Assembly (NCBI GenBank): GCA_027485535.1
Contig: JAIXQV010000077.1
Location: forward strand, 1-6,631
Length of the DNA stretch: 6,631 bases
Direction: 5' to 3'
DNA from: Oxalobacteraceae bacterium
Lineage (GTDB): Bacteria > Pseudomonadota > Gammaproteobacteria > Burkholderiales > Burkholderiaceae_D
The notes under the pieces are model-generated. The model ran no database searches. It worked only from the letters and a program-made list of their open reading frames with translations, and was not told the origin of the DNA. The position numbers were made by a program, and so were the translations under genes. This document shows positions 6,010-6,631 of the stretch, piece after piece (position 1 is the stretch's first letter; each line of letters opens with the position of its first letter).

Positions 6010-6631
6010 ATGTCTATGCGTACACATTACTGCGGCCTGACCTCCGAGGCGCAGATGGGCCAAACCGTGAGCCTGTGCGGCTGGGTACACCGCCGTCGTG
6101 ATCATGGCGGTGTAATTTTTATTGACCTGCGCGATCGCGAGGGCTTGGTCCAGGTCGTGTGCGACCCGGATCGTGCCGACATGTTCAAAGCGGCAGAAGC
6201 GGTTCGTAATGAATTTTGCTTGCGGATTACCGGACTCGTACGTGCACGTCCCGCTGGCACTGAAAACGCTGGCCTTACCTCTGGCAAGATCGAGGTGCTG
6301 TGCCATGAGCTCGAGGTACTCAACCCCTCTGTCACGCCGCCGTTTCAGCTGGATGACGACAATTTGTCCGAGACCACGCGCCTCACGCATCGCGTGCTAG
6401 ACCTGCGTCGCCCGCAGATGCAAAACAACCTGCGTCTGCGCTACCGCGTGTCGATGGAGGTGCGCAAGTTCCTCGATGCGAATGGATTCATCGACATCGA
6501 AACACCGATGCTGACCAACTCCACTCCCGAGGGTGCGCGTGATTATCTGGTGCCGTCACGTGTCAACGCTGGCCACTTCTTTGCGCTGCCCCAGTCACCA
6601 CAGCTGTTCAAGCAATTGCTGATGGTATCCA
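6010..6631 (+). CDS. aspS: Aspartate--tRNA ligase (AspRS), 5' part, probably non-discriminating
   Basis: The frame runs from ATG at 6010 off the right edge, giving 207 codons of an enzyme of usually about 590-600 residues. AspRS charges tRNA with aspartate in the cytoplasm. The N-terminal OB-fold anticodon-binding domain covers about residues 1-110 (LCGWVHRRRDHGG at 22-34, FIDLRDREG at 37-45). The class II catalytic core then begins, with LDLRRPQMQ, IETPML, STPEGARDYLVPSR and FALPQSPQLFKQLL, all highly conserved in bacterial AspRS. H32 and G83 align with the His and Gly of the non-discriminating Pseudomonas aeruginosa enzyme, which also charges tRNA(Asn); E. coli has Leu and Lys there. A second ATG at 6016 is an alternative start and fits the usual MRTxYCG opening. 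The gene is 27 bases after the DUF502 stop, with a weak GAG at 5998-6000, and probably shares its transcript. Confidence 0.97.
   Translation, partial: MSMRTHYCGLTSEAQMGQTVSLCGWVHRRRDHGGVIFIDLRDREGLVQVVCDPDRADMFKAAEAVRNEFCLRITGLVRARPAGTENAGLTSGKIEVLCHELEVLNPSVTPPFQLDDDNLSETTRLTHRVLDLRRPQMQNNLRLRYRVSMEVRKFLDANGFIDIETPMLTNSTPEGARDYLVPSRVNAGHFFALPQSPQLFKQLLMVS

Overview
The window is chromosomal DNA of a betaproteobacterium, most likely of the order Burkholderiales. The evidence is protein likeness and gene order, with moderate GC (by eye in the mid-50s percent). The AspRS start, the UbiE-UbiJ-UbiB block and the FmdB-DUF502-AspRS block all read like Burkholderiales housekeeping genes. The genus cannot be told from the sequence. 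All complete or near-complete genes are on the + strand, coding density is high, and no RNA gene, CRISPR array, insertion sequence or prophage feature was seen.

Region 1 (1-284) is mainly non-coding. At the left edge a possible divergent gene starts on the minus strand, with a good ribosome binding site but only 12 codons visible. A -10 box at 240-245 probably drives the ubiquinone genes.

Region 2 (285-3183) is a tight ubiE-ubiJ-ubiB operon whose genes overlap by 4 bases at each junction. UbiE is the C-methyltransferase of ubiquinone and menaquinone synthesis. UbiJ is an SCP2-domain accessory protein and UbiB an atypical kinase/ATPase; both support the aerobic ubiquinone assembly at the membrane.

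Region 3 (3184-4806) is a 189-base spacer with its own likely promoter, followed by a monocistronic sodium:solute symporter whose substrate cannot be named.

Region 4 (4807-6631) is a 139-base spacer whose -10 box lies inside the loop of a perfect 9-bp inverted repeat. After it come an FmdB-type zinc-ribbon protein with a long Ser/Gly/Ala-rich tail, a DUF502 membrane protein, and the 5' part of aspS, cut by the window edge. Gaps of 11 and 27 bases suggest co-transcription. The AspRS carries residues typical of the non-discriminating enzyme, which would imply Asn-tRNA(Asn) formation by transamidation in this organism.

I found no clearly new system. The points most worth a second look are the dyad-framed promoter, the FmdB tail and the AspRS specificity residues.
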